NCBI GenBank assembly: GCA_002840535.1
Contig: PHBH01000061.1
Coordinates: forward strand, 1-62,697
From: Deltaproteobacteria bacterium HGW-Deltaproteobacteria-15
GTDB lineage: Bacteria > Desulfobacterota > DSM-4660 > Desulfatiglandales > HGW-15
Direction of reading: 5' to 3'
DNA: 62,697 nucleotides
Shown here: positions 16,549 through 25,791 of the stretch, piece after piece
Layout: each line of letters starts with the position of its first letter
How positions within the stretch are numbered: position 1 is the stretch's first letter
Position numbers and translations under genes: made by a program
Notes under the pieces: generated by a model
The model's input: only the letters and a program-made list of their open reading frames with translations
Databases searched by the model: none
What the model was told of the DNA's origin: nothing

Positions 16549-17238
16549 CTATTCCGTTTTCCCGACGAACTTGTACCCCGCTCCATAGATCGTCCGGATG
16601 AACACGGGCTCCTGGGGATTCTCCTCGATTTTGCGGCGGATGTTCTTGATGTGTGCATCGGTGACACGGTCGTATCCCTCGAACTCATACCCCATGACAC
16701 TGCTGATGATCTGAGCCCTGGAGATGACAGTCTGCGCCCTCTGGGCCAGATAAAGGAGTATGCTGAATTCAGTCTTCGTAAGATCGACCGGAATCCCTGC
16801 CCTTGTCACCTCCATGGCCGGGATGTTGATTTTCAGCAGTCCGCCATTATAAGAGAGCACCTGGCCGTCCTTCCCCATCATTCTTCTCAGATGGGCCTTC
16901 ACCCTGGCGACCAGCTCCCTTGGGCTGAAGGGTTTGACCACGTAGTCATCTGCTCCCAACCCGAGTCCCCGAACCCTTTCATCCTCGGAGCCCTTTGCCG
17001 TCAGTATGATGATGGGAACGTCCGAGAACCGCCGGATTTCGGTGCAGACGGTCTCCCCCTCCATATCCGGGAGCATGAGGTCTAGGATAACCAGGTCATA
17101 ACCCTTTTGAATCGTCTCCAGCGCCATCGTCCCCGTTGAAGCGACGGATACTTCAAATCCTTCCTTTTCCAGGTAGGATTTGACGATCCTGGAGATCTTT
17201 TCTTCGTCTTCCGTAACAAGTATCTTTTCATGAGCCAT
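16549..17238 (-). CDS. OmpR/PhoB-family response regulator
   Basis: 229 residues: receiver domain with VTEDEEK, phosphoacceptor Asp in LVILDLMLPDMEGE, switch Thr (ILTAKGS) and Lys (VVKPFSPRE), then a winged-helix DNA-binding domain (LTKTEFSILLYLAQRAQTVISR ... VTDAHIKNIRRKIEE ... IRTIYGAGYKFV). ATG 17238 is used; the ribosome site is weak (GAGAT). No histidine kinase is adjacent on either side, so the partner is unknown. The metal-related genes around it (ZraP copies, DUF305, CopB) make a copper- or silver-responsive role plausible. Confidence 0.93.
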   Translation of the reverse strand: MAHEKILVTEDEEKISRIVKSYLEKEGFEVSVASTGTMALETIQKGYDLVILDLMLPDMEGETVCTEIRRFSDVPIIILTAKGSEDERVRGLGLGADDYVVKPFSPRELVARVKAHLRRMMGKDGQVLSYNGGLLKINIPAMEVTRAGIPVDLTKTEFSILLYLAQRAQTVISRAQIISSVMGYEFEGYDRVTDAHIKNIRRKIEENPQEPVFIRTIYGAGYKFVGKTE

Positions 17239-17527
17239 TTGATCTCAATGGTCCTTTCCTGAGAATCCGGAAAGCGGCAGCGGAACTGCCTCGTTCAGAT
17301 AAAAATTGTAGGCCATGGCGGCAGGGATTTCAACGTGCTCCGATCAAGCCATCCAACTGGCAAAATCTTTGGACAGCCCGCTCTGGCAGTCGAAGCAAAA
17401 CAAAGCCTGTTTTGCGACTTGCAGGATATGCAGGTGATGGTTGGTCTTGGTGCAAACTTCTTCTTCGGCTGGTGGGTGGGAGACGCTATTGTTGCCTAGC
17501 TCTTGTCGCCAGTCACTGGCCGCTCAT

Positions 17528-18085
17528 TCACTGCACCGCTTCATTAATATCGCGTTCCATCTCGGGCGTTATCTCCGTCGAGCGAGCGGGAAGCTCCGTC
17601 GTGCCCCGTTCACCGTTCCGAGCAATATCATCGATGAGCAGTTTCATTTCGGCTATTTCGCGGATCTGAGACTCAATAATCAGGTCCGCCAGCTTGCGAA
17701 CACGTGGATCGTTAATGCTCGCCTTAAGCGCGTTGTTGATGGCAATTGAGTGGTGGGGGATCATTGACTTCATGAAGCTCACATCCCCGATGAGCGCCTG
17801 CCCTCTATTCGCCAACAGCAAAATCACCCCTAGCAACGCGGCCACAACGAGGACTGCGATTTTGGTACCCATTCCTTTGTACATCGACCACATGAAGGAG
17901 CGCATCACAATGATCATGACGCACCCCATGACCAATGAGGCGACCAGACGATTTACACTGAACATTGCGTGGTCAAGTGAGTAGACGAGCTGATACATCA
18001 AGAAAAACATGACGAAGGTGGAGGTCGCGATCATAGCCGCGAATCGGCCCCAGCTCATTCCCATCATCTGCTTCTGCTGATTCAC
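17528..18085 (-). CDS. DUF305-family membrane protein
   Basis: 185 residues: three hydrophobic helices (about 13-35, 42-64, 73-92) then a DUF305 domain of ferritin-like helices (DVSFMKSMIPHHSIAINNA, Met and His-His included). DUF305 proteins are frequent in copper-resistance clusters and may bind metal through the HH and Met residues. It starts at GTG 18085 after a strong GGAGGAG. It stands alone between the OmpR-type regulator and the copper ATPase. The 289 bases between it and the regulator contain no gene that I can support. Confidence 0.88.
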   Translation of the reverse strand: MNQQKQMMGMSWGRFAAMIATSTFVMFFLMYQLVYSLDHAMFSVNRLVASLVMGCVMIIVMRSFMWSMYKGMGTKIAVLVVAALLGVILLLANRGQALIGDVSFMKSMIPHHSIAINNALKASINDPRVRKLADLIIESQIREIAEMKLLIDDIARNGERGTTELPARSTEITPEMERDINEAVQ

Positions 18086-18294
18086 TATTGCTCCTCCATC
18101 GGGACACTATACATTCCGACTAGTAGTGCTCAAAACGTATCCGCGGCCGCCCACCCGGGTGCGGGGTTGTTCGCCGGAATGCGCCTCTGAGATGATTTCC
18201 CGGTCATAGGACACCCAAACGCCCTCAGGCAGGGGCCACCGGAACTGCCATCTAGAAAAATGGAGCATCACGACTCTTCTTATCATTTCAAAGT

Positions 18295-18312
18295 TGCATT
18301 ACAGGTAATGCA
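18295..18312. promoter_or_regulatory. 18-base palindrome, candidate operator
   Basis: TGCATTAC-AG-GTAATGCA: two perfect eight-base arms with a two-base centre, in the gap between the divergent DUF305 and copB genes. The size fits a dimeric repressor or activator. The binding protein is unknown. Confidence 0.5.
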
Positions 18313-18647
18313 TATATCTCAAAGGGAAAATGAGCAAAAAGGCGTAATCGTCTAAGTGAGTGGCCCTATTTGGAAGTTTGTACTCGCGATAAATTCGCGG
18401 GCGGGGACCATGACTTTCCTTCCCGGCTGCGCGTTCTTTTCGGCTACATAGACAGGCGTAACCTTCATCCGTTCCGCTACCACTTGTTTTGCCTTTATGT
18501 GCCACACAAAAATACAAGCGAGACCTCATGCCCATTGGTGTAATGGAAAGTAAACTAAGCCATAGAAATGTTCTTCCAGGAGTAGAAGGAATGCATTGAC
18601 GAGCGGAGGAGGCGCACCGGTTAAGTTCTCTTCATAGGCTCGGAATG

Positions 18648-18673
18648 GAGATCGGGCTGACTTGACCGATCTC
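18648..18673. promoter_or_regulatory. Inverted repeat upstream of copB
   Basis: GAGATCGG-N10-CCGATCTC: perfect eight-base arms ending 37 bases before the copB start. It could be an operator or a leader hairpin just upstream of the ribosome site region. Confidence 0.45.
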
Positions 18674-18710
18674 TGCAACAGGAGGAAGTCCCGGAGAGGA
18701 GAGCAGATCA

Positions 18711-20921
18711 ATGGAAGGGAGACACGAAGGGCATGAAACCCAACAAGGCCGTGAGACCCACGAAGGCATGCATGGGATGGAGCACCGTGACTACGGACGT
18801 GAAGCGCATCCCGAACGCAGCGCCCATGAGGGCATGCGCGAGACCGGACACAAACGCGACGGGCATCCAACGGGCAAGGGCCATGACGGCCGCGAAGATA
18901 TGGGCGCCATGAAACACGGCGGGCACGAAATGGCCGAACATAAAGGCCATGGGGAGGCCAAGGGGCATGGGCAGCATCACGCGCACATGGTGGCCGATTT
19001 CAGGAAGCGCTTCTGGGTATCCCTGATGGTCACCGTACCTATCCTGATCCTCTCCCCCATGATCCAGGAGTTTCTTGGGTTCAGGGAAGAGGCGAGGTTC
19101 GCGGGCGACATGTACGTTCTGTGGGCACTTTCCTCGGTCGTTTTTTTCTACGGCGGATGGCCGTTCCTTCGTGGCATCGCAGAGGAGCTGGGGAAGAGGC
19201 AGCCCGCCATGATGACCCTGATCGCCGTGGCGATAGCGACCGCATATTTCTACAGCAGCATCGTGGTATTCGGCCTCCCCGGCAAGGTGCTTTTCTGGGA
19301 GCTGGCCACCCTGATCGACATCATGCTCCTCGGGCACTGGATAGAGATGAAGTCCATCATGGGGGCCTCCCGGGCCCTGGAGGAACTGGCGCGGCTCATG
19401 CCTTCGAGCGCCCACAAACTCATGCCCGATGGGAGCGTCCGGGAGGTCTCGCTCGATGAACTGGGGATGGGGGACAGGGTCCTCATCAAACCGGGAGAGA
19501 AGATCCCGATCGACGGCGAGGTGGTGGAGGGGCAGACATCCGTGAACGAGGCCATGCTCACAGGGGAGTCCAAACCGGTGGAGAAAGAACCCGGGGCGAA
19601 TGTGATCGGGGGCGCCATCAATGGGGAAGGCTCGATCACCGTGGAGGTGAAGAAAACCGGCAAAGACTCCTTTCTCTCCCAGGTGATCGATCTCGTCCGG
19701 CAGGCCCAGGAGAGCAAGTCGAGGACACAGGACCTGGCCAATAGGGCCGCCCTGTGGCTGACCATGATTGCACTCGGCGGAGGGGCCATCACCATATTTG
19801 TATGGGTTGCTCTCGTTCAGGCCGATTTTGCATTCTCCCTGGAGCGGATGGTGACGGTCATGGTGATCGCTTGCCCCCATGCACTCGGCCTTGCAGTACC
19901 ACTGGTCGTGGCCGTTTCCACGGCTCTGGCCGCCGGGAGCGGTCTTCTGATCCGCAACCGGGCGGCCTTCGAGAAGGCCAGGAACATCCAGGCCATCCTC
20001 TTCGACAAGACCGGGACCCTGACCCAGGGGAAGTTCGGGGTGACCGACACCATCCTCTTTTCGGAAGACATCGGAGAAAAGGAACTCCTGAAATATGCCG
20101 CATCCGTGGAATCGCGTTCCGAACACCCCATCGCGCAGGGAATCGTGGCATCCTCCAGGGAGACCTTCCCGGTGGAGCGGTTCAAGGCCATTCCCGGCAA
20201 GGGGGCCGAAGGGAGGGTGAACGGGAAAGAGGTCAAGGTGGTCAGCCCGGGCTATCTTAGGGAAAAGGGGATCACCCCGAAGGATGAGAGGATCCGCAAA
20301 CTCGGCTCCCAGGGAAAGACGGTGATCTTCGTCATGATCGACGGAAAGCTACAGGGGGCGGTAGCCCTCGCAGACATCATCCGGGAGGAGTCGAGAGAGG
20401 CCATTTCGAAACTCAAGGAGATGGGCATCCGTCCCATGATGCTCACCGGTGACAACAAACTGGTGGCTAAGTGGGTATCCGACGAGATCGGTTTGGATGA
20501 GTACTTTGCCGAGGTCCTGCCGCAGGAGAAGGCGGCCAAGGTCAAAGAGGTGCAGGCAAGAGGGATGATCGTGGCCATGACGGGCGATGGGGTGAACGAT
20601 GCCCCGGCCCTGGCTCAGGCCGACGTGGGGATCGCCATCGGGGCCGGAACGGACGTTGCGGTGGAGACCGCGGATATCGTCCTGGTCAAGAGCAACCCCC
20701 TGGATGCCGTAGCCATACTCGGGCTCTCTCGCGCCACCTACAGAAAAATGATCCAGAACCTCGCCTGGGCAACTGGATACAACGCCTTTGCCATTCCCCT
20801 TGCCGCAGGCGTGCTCTACACCTTCGGGATTCTGCTGACCCCTGCCATGGGCGCGGTGCTCATGGCCTTGAGCACGGTGATCGTGGCGATCAACGCACAA
20901 TTTTTAAAGATCGCGAAGTGA
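18711..20921 (+). CDS. copB: CopB-type copper/silver P-type ATPase
   Basis: 736 residues. A long His/Met/Gly-rich N-terminal tail (about residues 1-95) replaces the usual CxxC domains. Then follow the P1B helices, the TGES actuator motif, the transmembrane metal site Cys-Pro-His at about 388-390 (CPHALG), phosphorylated Asp about 432 (DKTGT), and GDGVNDAP at about 625. CPH instead of CPC defines the CopB (P1B-3) branch, which exports Cu or Ag from the cytoplasm. The ATG at 18711 is preceded by GGAGAGGAG. An operator-like repeat lies upstream. Downstream are relics of related genes, including pieces of another ATPase C terminus. Confidence 0.95.
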   Translation: MEGRHEGHETQQGRETHEGMHGMEHRDYGREAHPERSAHEGMRETGHKRDGHPTGKGHDGREDMGAMKHGGHEMAEHKGHGEAKGHGQHHAHMVADFRKRFWVSLMVTVPILILSPMIQEFLGFREEARFAGDMYVLWALSSVVFFYGGWPFLRGIAEELGKRQPAMMTLIAVAIATAYFYSSIVVFGLPGKVLFWELATLIDIMLLGHWIEMKSIMGASRALEELARLMPSSAHKLMPDGSVREVSLDELGMGDRVLIKPGEKIPIDGEVVEGQTSVNEAMLTGESKPVEKEPGANVIGGAINGEGSITVEVKKTGKDSFLSQVIDLVRQAQESKSRTQDLANRAALWLTMIALGGGAITIFVWVALVQADFAFSLERMVTVMVIACPHALGLAVPLVVAVSTALAAGSGLLIRNRAAFEKARNIQAILFDKTGTLTQGKFGVTDTILFSEDIGEKELLKYAASVESRSEHPIAQGIVASSRETFPVERFKAIPGKGAEGRVNGKEVKVVSPGYLREKGITPKDERIRKLGSQGKTVIFVMIDGKLQGAVALADIIREESREAISKLKEMGIRPMMLTGDNKLVAKWVSDEIGLDEYFAEVLPQEKAAKVKEVQARGMIVAMTGDGVNDAPALAQADVGIAIGAGTDVAVETADIVLVKSNPLDAVAILGLSRATYRKMIQNLAWATGYNAFAIPLAAGVLYTFGILLTPAMGAVLMALSTVIVAINAQFLKIAK

Positions 20922-20958
20922 GGTGTTTTCTTTAGGAAACGTGGAAGGACCGGAATTC

Positions 20959-21154
20959 AAAATTCTGCGAAGGAGGGGCATCGGTCTATTCCTGCTGCTG
21001 GGCCTTTTCACTTCAGCCGCAGTGGAATATGCTTCCGTGCACGTCCTCTCCCGCTGGGCATACCTGCAAACCATGCCCACGCTCTTCGGTATAGGTTTTT
21101 CGCCTTTGCTCCAATTGGATGTGACAGGGCTATTGTCTCTTTGGACCACACGAA
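20959..21154 (+). pseudogene. Truncated copy of a small membrane protein gene
   Basis: The frame encodes about 65 residues (LRRRGIGLFLLLGLFTSAAV ... MPTLFGIGFSPLLQL ... TGLL) that match the C-terminal half of the 156-residue membrane protein at 49461-49931 almost position for position. The N-terminal half and the first two helices are missing, and the frame continues into unrelated residues to 21270. It begins only 37 bases after the copB stop. A deletion or recombination remnant is the simplest reading. Confidence 0.7.
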
Positions 21155-21389
21155 GCGACATCATCCCAAGTCGTACTGGTCCTATAGTGTTCCCCCCAAC
21201 ATGCAATACAGTTCCGCCCCTCATGGGAATACGGTCGGCGCCCCATTCCAGCGGACGGTCTTTTTTCTGAAGATCCGACAAATAGGTTCTCCATTCCCTC
21301 ACGAGGGATTAGCCCGATCACCGGAGGCCATCATGAAAGGGAGCAGGGAGAAGAGGTCCCGCACCCTGATGGCCACTAGGCCGAGATGC

Positions 21390-21540
21390 GAGCCGGCTCT
21401 CGCAGCAGTCATTATGGCAGTCAGCGCTATCGTAGTGGCCTTCAACGCCAAGCTCCTCTTCGTAATGGCGTCCGACCGGGCTCGGCCCTGCGCTCATGGG
21501 CTTGAGCATGGTGATCGCTGCAATGAAGGCTCGATGCATG
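21390..21540 (+). pseudogene. Relics of a P-type ATPase C terminus
   Basis: Two short stretches in one region resemble the last helix of the intact copB (PAMGAVLMALSTVIVAINAQ): at 21390-21461 PALAAVIMAVSAIVVAFNAK, and at 21478-21540, in another frame, GPALMGLSMVIAAMKAR. They lack everything else of an ATPase. This suggests that one or two further ATPase genes were once here and were deleted down to their 3' ends. Confidence 0.6.
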
Positions 21541-21579
21541 AAGGTAGTTTAATCCCGAATTTTCATCTGAAAGAGGTCC

Positions 21580-22773
21580 ATGATGATCAAGGCCGGAACG
21601 AATCCGTACCCGCGGAAGTTTTTTCCCAAAGTGGCACTCGCCGCCATGATCGAAACCCTGAAAAGCCAGGGCTACACGGTCATTGCACCCACATTATGCC
21701 GGGACGTTGTCAAGTTAAGGCCGATCACCGGCAGTGATGAGATTGCCCGCGGGGTGCGGGACGTCCAGGACGGCGGGCATTATCGCCTTGAACAGGGGGA
21801 TGAAGCCCTTTTCTTCGATTGCGCGGTGGGGCCTGACAGTGCGAAAGCCTATTTTTTCCCGGCCCGCCAGGAATTGTTTGCGTTGGATATTGAAAGGGGC
21901 CGATTCGTTCCGCACCAGAGCCGGGTGCAAACCCCGAAGCTCGCCTTGTTCGGGTTGAGACCCTGCGACCTGGCGGCCATCCGCGTGCAGGACCGGGTCT
22001 TTGCAGGGACGGAGCCGGCGGGCCGGAAGCAGTGTGAAGCCGAACTCTATTACAGCCGGGCCCGGGCTGAATCCTTGCTGATTGTGGTCAACTGCACCCG
22101 CCCGGGCGGAACGTGCTTCTGCGATTCCATGGGCTCGGGCCCGAAGGCAGTCGAGGGGTTTGACGTGGCCATGACCGAGCTGCGCTCGGGCTTTGTCATG
22201 GAAGCCGGTTCAGAGACCGGAATGTCGCTTTTACGCGACCTGCCGGTGCGGGACCCGTCTCCTGCGGAGCTGGAACTGGCGGATCTGAAAACGGATCTGG
22301 CTTCCAAGCACATGGGGCGCACGCTGGATACCCGGGGTATCGTCGAGCTGCTGGACTCCAACATCGAACATCCACGATGGGACAAGGTCGCTGCCCGATG
22401 CCTTTCCTGCGGCAATTGTACGATGGTGTGCCCCACCTGTTTCTGCAGCACCGTCTCGGATTCAAGCGATCTGGCGGTCAAGAGAGCGACGCGCACACGC
22501 CACTGGGAATCCTGCTTTACCCATCGGTTTTCTTACACCACAACAGGGCCGCACCGGCATACAATCCGGGGGCGGTACCGCCACTGGATGCGTCACAAGC
22601 TCGGCACCTGGTGGGAGCAGTTCGGTACCAGCGGATGCGTCGGCTGCGGGCGGTGTATTACCTGGTGCCCGGTGGGAATCGACCTGACGGAAGAGACGGC
22701 CGCGATACGCGACAGTTCCCCGAAAGTGGAACATGAGGCGAATTTTCCCCTCGAAAGCGAGGTGACAAAATGA
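21580..22773 (+). CDS. hydB: Sulfhydrogenase beta (iron-sulfur) subunit
   Basis: 397 residues of the group 3b NiFe-hydrogenase beta family, an electron-transfer subunit. Two ferredoxin-like clusters are visible near the C terminus: CLSCGNCTMVC followed by PTCFC, and CVGCGRCITWCP. Other cysteines (GLRPCDL, CTRPGGTCFCDSMG) are typical of the family. It starts at ATG 21580 after AAAGAGG. It is the first gene of a tightly packed operon in the same order (hydB-hydG-hydD-hydA) as the Pyrococcus sulfhydrogenase. It passes electrons between the catalytic dimer and the flavin subunit. Confidence 0.93.
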   Translation: MMIKAGTNPYPRKFFPKVALAAMIETLKSQGYTVIAPTLCRDVVKLRPITGSDEIARGVRDVQDGGHYRLEQGDEALFFDCAVGPDSAKAYFFPARQELFALDIERGRFVPHQSRVQTPKLALFGLRPCDLAAIRVQDRVFAGTEPAGRKQCEAELYYSRARAESLLIVVNCTRPGGTCFCDSMGSGPKAVEGFDVAMTELRSGFVMEAGSETGMSLLRDLPVRDPSPAELELADLKTDLASKHMGRTLDTRGIVELLDSNIEHPRWDKVAARCLSCGNCTMVCPTCFCSTVSDSSDLAVKRATRTRHWESCFTHRFSYTTTGPHRHTIRGRYRHWMRHKLGTWWEQFGTSGCVGCGRCITWCPVGIDLTEETAAIRDSSPKVEHEANFPLESEVTK

Positions 22774-23645
22774 CTCCGGCGCAAGGAGAAGCAACCCCGC
22801 GGCCGGTCTGCGGACTGGATACCTGGATGCCCGTGCCAGTGCGCATCCTTGATATGAAAGACGAAAATTTCAACACCTTTACCATCCGCCTGCGAATAGA
22901 AGACGAGGCCGCCCGCAGTGCATATCGATGGGCCCCTGGCCAGTTCAATATGCTCTACGTCCCCGGTGTGGGAGAGGCCGCCATTTCCATCAGCTCCGAC
23001 CCGGATAAGCCTACCGAACTCGAACACACCATCCGCGTGGTGGGTTCGGTGACGCGGGCCATAAAAAGGACGGGGACCGGGGGGATGATCGGCCTGCGCG
23101 GACCCTTCGGCACAAGCTGGCCCATAGAAGGCATCAAAGGAAAGAATGTCGTGATGGTGGCCGGCGGCATCGGCCTGGCGCCGATCCGGCCCATGGTCTA
23201 TTGGCTCATTCGTCACCGCGAACACTGCAAAAGGGTCATCCTGCTCTATGGCTGTCGTTCGCCTGAAGACCGGGTCTTCGCTTCGGAACTGGAAGAGTGG
23301 GAGCTCAAGAGCGGCCTGGATATTCTGGTGACGGTCGACAACGCAACAGGCAACTGGACCGGCCCCGTGGGCGTGGTCACGCAGCTGCTCAAGAGGGTCA
23401 GGGTCGATGCGGAGCATACGACGGTCATGGTCTGCGGCCCGAAGGTTTTAAACCGCGCCGCCTCCTGGCAATTCCTGCAGCTTCACGTCCCGCCGGAACA
23501 GGTATACGTTTCCCTGGAGCGCAACATGAACTGCGGGTTCGGACAATGCGGCCACTGCCAGTACGGCGCAAAATTCGTGTGCCGGGACGGGCCTGTTTTT
23601 CGTTTTGCCGACATCGCGCACATCTTTGCCAAGGAGGAGATCTGA
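22770..23645 (+). CDS. hydG: Sulfhydrogenase gamma subunit (FAD/NAD(P)-binding)
   Basis: 291 residues of the ferredoxin-NADP reductase superfamily. Visible are a flavin-binding barrel (WAPGQFNMLYVPG, then EAAISISS), a nucleotide-binding region (VVMVAGGIGLAPIRPM), a VMVCGPK motif, and a C-terminal 2Fe-2S site with CGFGQCGHC and a downstream Cys. It shares ATGA with hydB, so the two are translationally coupled. It exchanges electrons with NAD(P)H in the cytoplasm. Confidence 0.94.
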   Translation: MTPAQGEATPRPVCGLDTWMPVPVRILDMKDENFNTFTIRLRIEDEAARSAYRWAPGQFNMLYVPGVGEAAISISSDPDKPTELEHTIRVVGSVTRAIKRTGTGGMIGLRGPFGTSWPIEGIKGKNVVMVAGGIGLAPIRPMVYWLIRHREHCKRVILLYGCRSPEDRVFASELEEWELKSGLDILVTVDNATGNWTGPVGVVTQLLKRVRVDAEHTTVMVCGPKVLNRAASWQFLQLHVPPEQVYVSLERNMNCGFGQCGHCQYGAKFVCRDGPVFRFADIAHIFAKEEI

Positions 23646-24461
23646 ATGGCGCCGTTTCACGCAAAAATGCCTGATAAACCCAAACTTGCGGTTTACAAAT
23701 TTTCAAGCTGCGACGGGTGTCAGCTCTCGATCTTGAACCTGGAGGACGAGCTTCTGGATCTCGTTGGTGCGGTTGAAGTGGCCTATTTTCTCGAAGCGCG
23801 GCGCCGGGTCCTGCCCCCGCCCTATGATGTCGGCCTGGTGGAGGGGAGCATCTCAACGCCTGATGAAGAAGAGCGCATCCGGCAGGTTCGCCGGGACTGC
23901 AAATCCCTGGTGGCCATCGGGGCCTGCGCAACTTCCGGCGGCATCCAGGCATTGCGCAACTGGACCGACGTGGAAGCATACAAACGGACGGTTTATCCGG
24001 AGCCCGCCTTTCTGAAGACCCTCGAGACGTCAACGGGAATCGCCTCGCATGTGTTCGTGGACTTTGAGCTTCGGGGATGCCCGGTCAACAAGGATCAGAT
24101 CCTGGAGTTGATGGCGGCACTGCTCATCGGGCGCAAACCCGATATCCCCACCCACAGCCTGTGCATTGATTGCAAGCGCAGGGGATATCCCTGCATCCTG
24201 GTTTCAAAGGGAGAACCTTGTCTGGGCCCGGTTACCCAGACGGGATGCGGCGTATTGTGCCCCGGGCTCGACCGGCCCTGCTACGGGTGTTTCGGCCCCA
24301 TGGAACAGCCCAATATCTCCTCGCTGGGAAGCTGGTTTGGTCGGCTGGGCTATACGGCAGGAGACATCAAACGCATGCTGAGGACCTTTAACGGATATCT
24401 TGAACCCTTTAAACAGGCAAGTGACTATTATGAACAACGCGAAAAATCCAGAGGAGAATAA
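23646..24461 (+). CDS. hydD: NiFe hydrogenase small (delta) subunit
   Basis: 271 residues. The N-terminal SSCDGCQLSIL supplies the first Cys ligands of the proximal cluster; further cysteines follow in IGACATSGG, RGCPVNKD, CIDCKRRGYPC, GEPCLGP and GPCYGCFGP-type motifs. There is no twin-arginine signal, so the enzyme is cytoplasmic, as expected for group 3. Its ATG is immediately next to the hydG stop and uses a GGAGGAG site inside that gene. Confidence 0.93.
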   Translation: MAPFHAKMPDKPKLAVYKFSSCDGCQLSILNLEDELLDLVGAVEVAYFLEARRRVLPPPYDVGLVEGSISTPDEEERIRQVRRDCKSLVAIGACATSGGIQALRNWTDVEAYKRTVYPEPAFLKTLETSTGIASHVFVDFELRGCPVNKDQILELMAALLIGRKPDIPTHSLCIDCKRRGYPCILVSKGEPCLGPVTQTGCGVLCPGLDRPCYGCFGPMEQPNISSLGSWFGRLGYTAGDIKRMLRTFNGYLEPFKQASDYYEQREKSRGE

Positions 24462-25791
24462 AGAGCGGACCATCCGGGTAGGTGCGCTTGCGCGGGTGGA
24501 GGGGGAAGGCGCTCTCCACCTCGTGATGAAAGGCCGCCGCGTCGAACAAGTGCGCCTGGAGATTTTCGAGCCGCCGCGCTTTTATGAAGCCTTTCTTCAA
24601 GGCCGGCATTTCATGGAAGTGCCGGACATCACGTCACGTATCTGCGGTATCTGCCCCATCGCCTACCAGAGCGCCTCATGCTATGCCCTTGAAAAGGCCA
24701 TGGGCGTTTTCGACCGGCTCGATGCGCCTATACAGAAGCTGCGCGACCTGATTTACTGCGGCGAATGGATCGAAAGCCATGTGCTGCACATGTTTATGTT
24801 GCACCTGCCCGATTTCCTGGGCTACGAGAGCGCCGTCAGCATGGCGCAGGATTACGGCGAAATCGTCAGACGCGCCCTGCGGATCAAGAAGGCGGGGAAT
24901 GCCGTCATAGAGCTCCTGGGAGGCCGGTCCGTGCACCCGGTGGGCATGTGCGTGGGCGGATTTTACAGTTGCCCCGACCCGAAGGATGCGGCATCGCTGC
25001 TTCCGGAAATAAAGGCCTGCCTGGCCGACATGGCCGACCTCACCCTGTTTCTGGCGCAAAAGGTAACCTACCCTGGCTTCAAACGGGACTACGAGTTTGT
25101 CGCCCTTTGCCCCGATGACGAATATCCCATGAACCTCGGCCGCATCAAGTCGAACAGGGGCCTTGACGTGGATCAGATGGAGTTTGGAGAAGCCTTCGAA
25201 GAGCGCCAGGTTGAACACAGCAATGCGCTTTTCTCGGCCATAAAGGGCCGGGGCGCTTATTTGGTCGGCCCCCTGGCGCGTCTCAACCTCAACCACGAGA
25301 AACTGCATCCGGTTGCCGCGGACCTGCTGCCAGGGGTCTGTGCTGCGGTCGGCAAAAGCCTGCCCTGGGACAACAGCTTTCTGAGCCTGCCGGCCCGGGC
25401 CCTTGAGACCGTGCATGCCCTGGCCCTTGCGGCCGATATCCTGGAATCCTACGCGCCGCCTGCCCGCTGCCGGATTCCGATAGCGCCCCGTGCCGGGTAT
25501 GGAGGGCATGGCACCGAGGCGCCCCGGGGCATCTGCTGGCACGATTACCGGACGGAAAGAGACGGTGCCATTTCATTCGCCAGGATCATACCCCCCACGT
25601 CCCAGAACCAGATGTGCATCGAGCAGGACCTTTATGAAATGGCAAAGCAGGTGGTGGACCTCGATGATGAAGAGGCAGCCACTCGATGCGAACATCTCAT
25701 CCGCAACTACGATCCCTGCATCAGTTGTTCGGTCCATTTCATGAGGTTTGAACGTACATGGCGCGAAGATCCGGCAGAAAATCGATCCTGA
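24430..25791 (+). CDS. hydA: NiFe hydrogenase large (alpha) subunit
   Basis: About 453 residues. The nickel ligands are present: L1 motif RICGICP with Cys about 72 and 75, and L2 motif DPCISCSVH with Cys about 430 and 433. A 17-residue tail follows His 436, the usual cleavage point for a maturation protease. ATG 24430 overlaps hydD by 32 bases; a TTG at 24400 is less likely. Group 3b enzymes interconvert H2 and NAD(P)H and can reduce polysulfide. The set is complete, so an active enzyme is expected given hyp genes elsewhere. Confidence 0.95.
   Translation: MNNAKNPEENKERTIRVGALARVEGEGALHLVMKGRRVEQVRLEIFEPPRFYEAFLQGRHFMEVPDITSRICGICPIAYQSASCYALEKAMGVFDRLDAPIQKLRDLIYCGEWIESHVLHMFMLHLPDFLGYESAVSMAQDYGEIVRRALRIKKAGNAVIELLGGRSVHPVGMCVGGFYSCPDPKDAASLLPEIKACLADMADLTLFLAQKVTYPGFKRDYEFVALCPDDEYPMNLGRIKSNRGLDVDQMEFGEAFEERQVEHSNALFSAIKGRGAYLVGPLARLNLNHEKLHPVAADLLPGVCAAVGKSLPWDNSFLSLPARALETVHALALAADILESYAPPARCRIPIAPRAGYGGHGTEAPRGICWHDYRTERDGAISFARIIPPTSQNQMCIEQDLYEMAKQVVDLDDEEAATRCEHLIRNYDPCISCSVHFMRFERTWREDPAENRS

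Larger units (their letters stand above)
18086..18710. other. Intergenic region upstream of copB
   Basis: 625 bases between the divergent DUF305 and copB genes. No convincing gene; a 78-codon minus-strand frame at 18299-18535 has neither a family signature nor a ribosome site. The region carries the palindrome at 18295-18312 and the inverted repeat at 18648-18673. Confidence 0.6.

Noticed and set aside
17412..17669. Plus-strand 85-codon frame with a hydrophobic start between the OmpR-type regulator and DUF305
   Set aside because: It overlaps the DUF305 gene end antisense and lacks a ribosome site; the hydrophobic stretch alone is too little to call a relic.
18299..18535. Possible 78-residue gene in the copB upstream region
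   Set aside because: No ribosome site, no recognisable domain and Arg/Ser-rich random-looking composition.
18708..20126. A 472-codon open frame on the minus strand
   Set aside because: It is the complement frame of copB; the composition mirrors the third-position bias of that gene.
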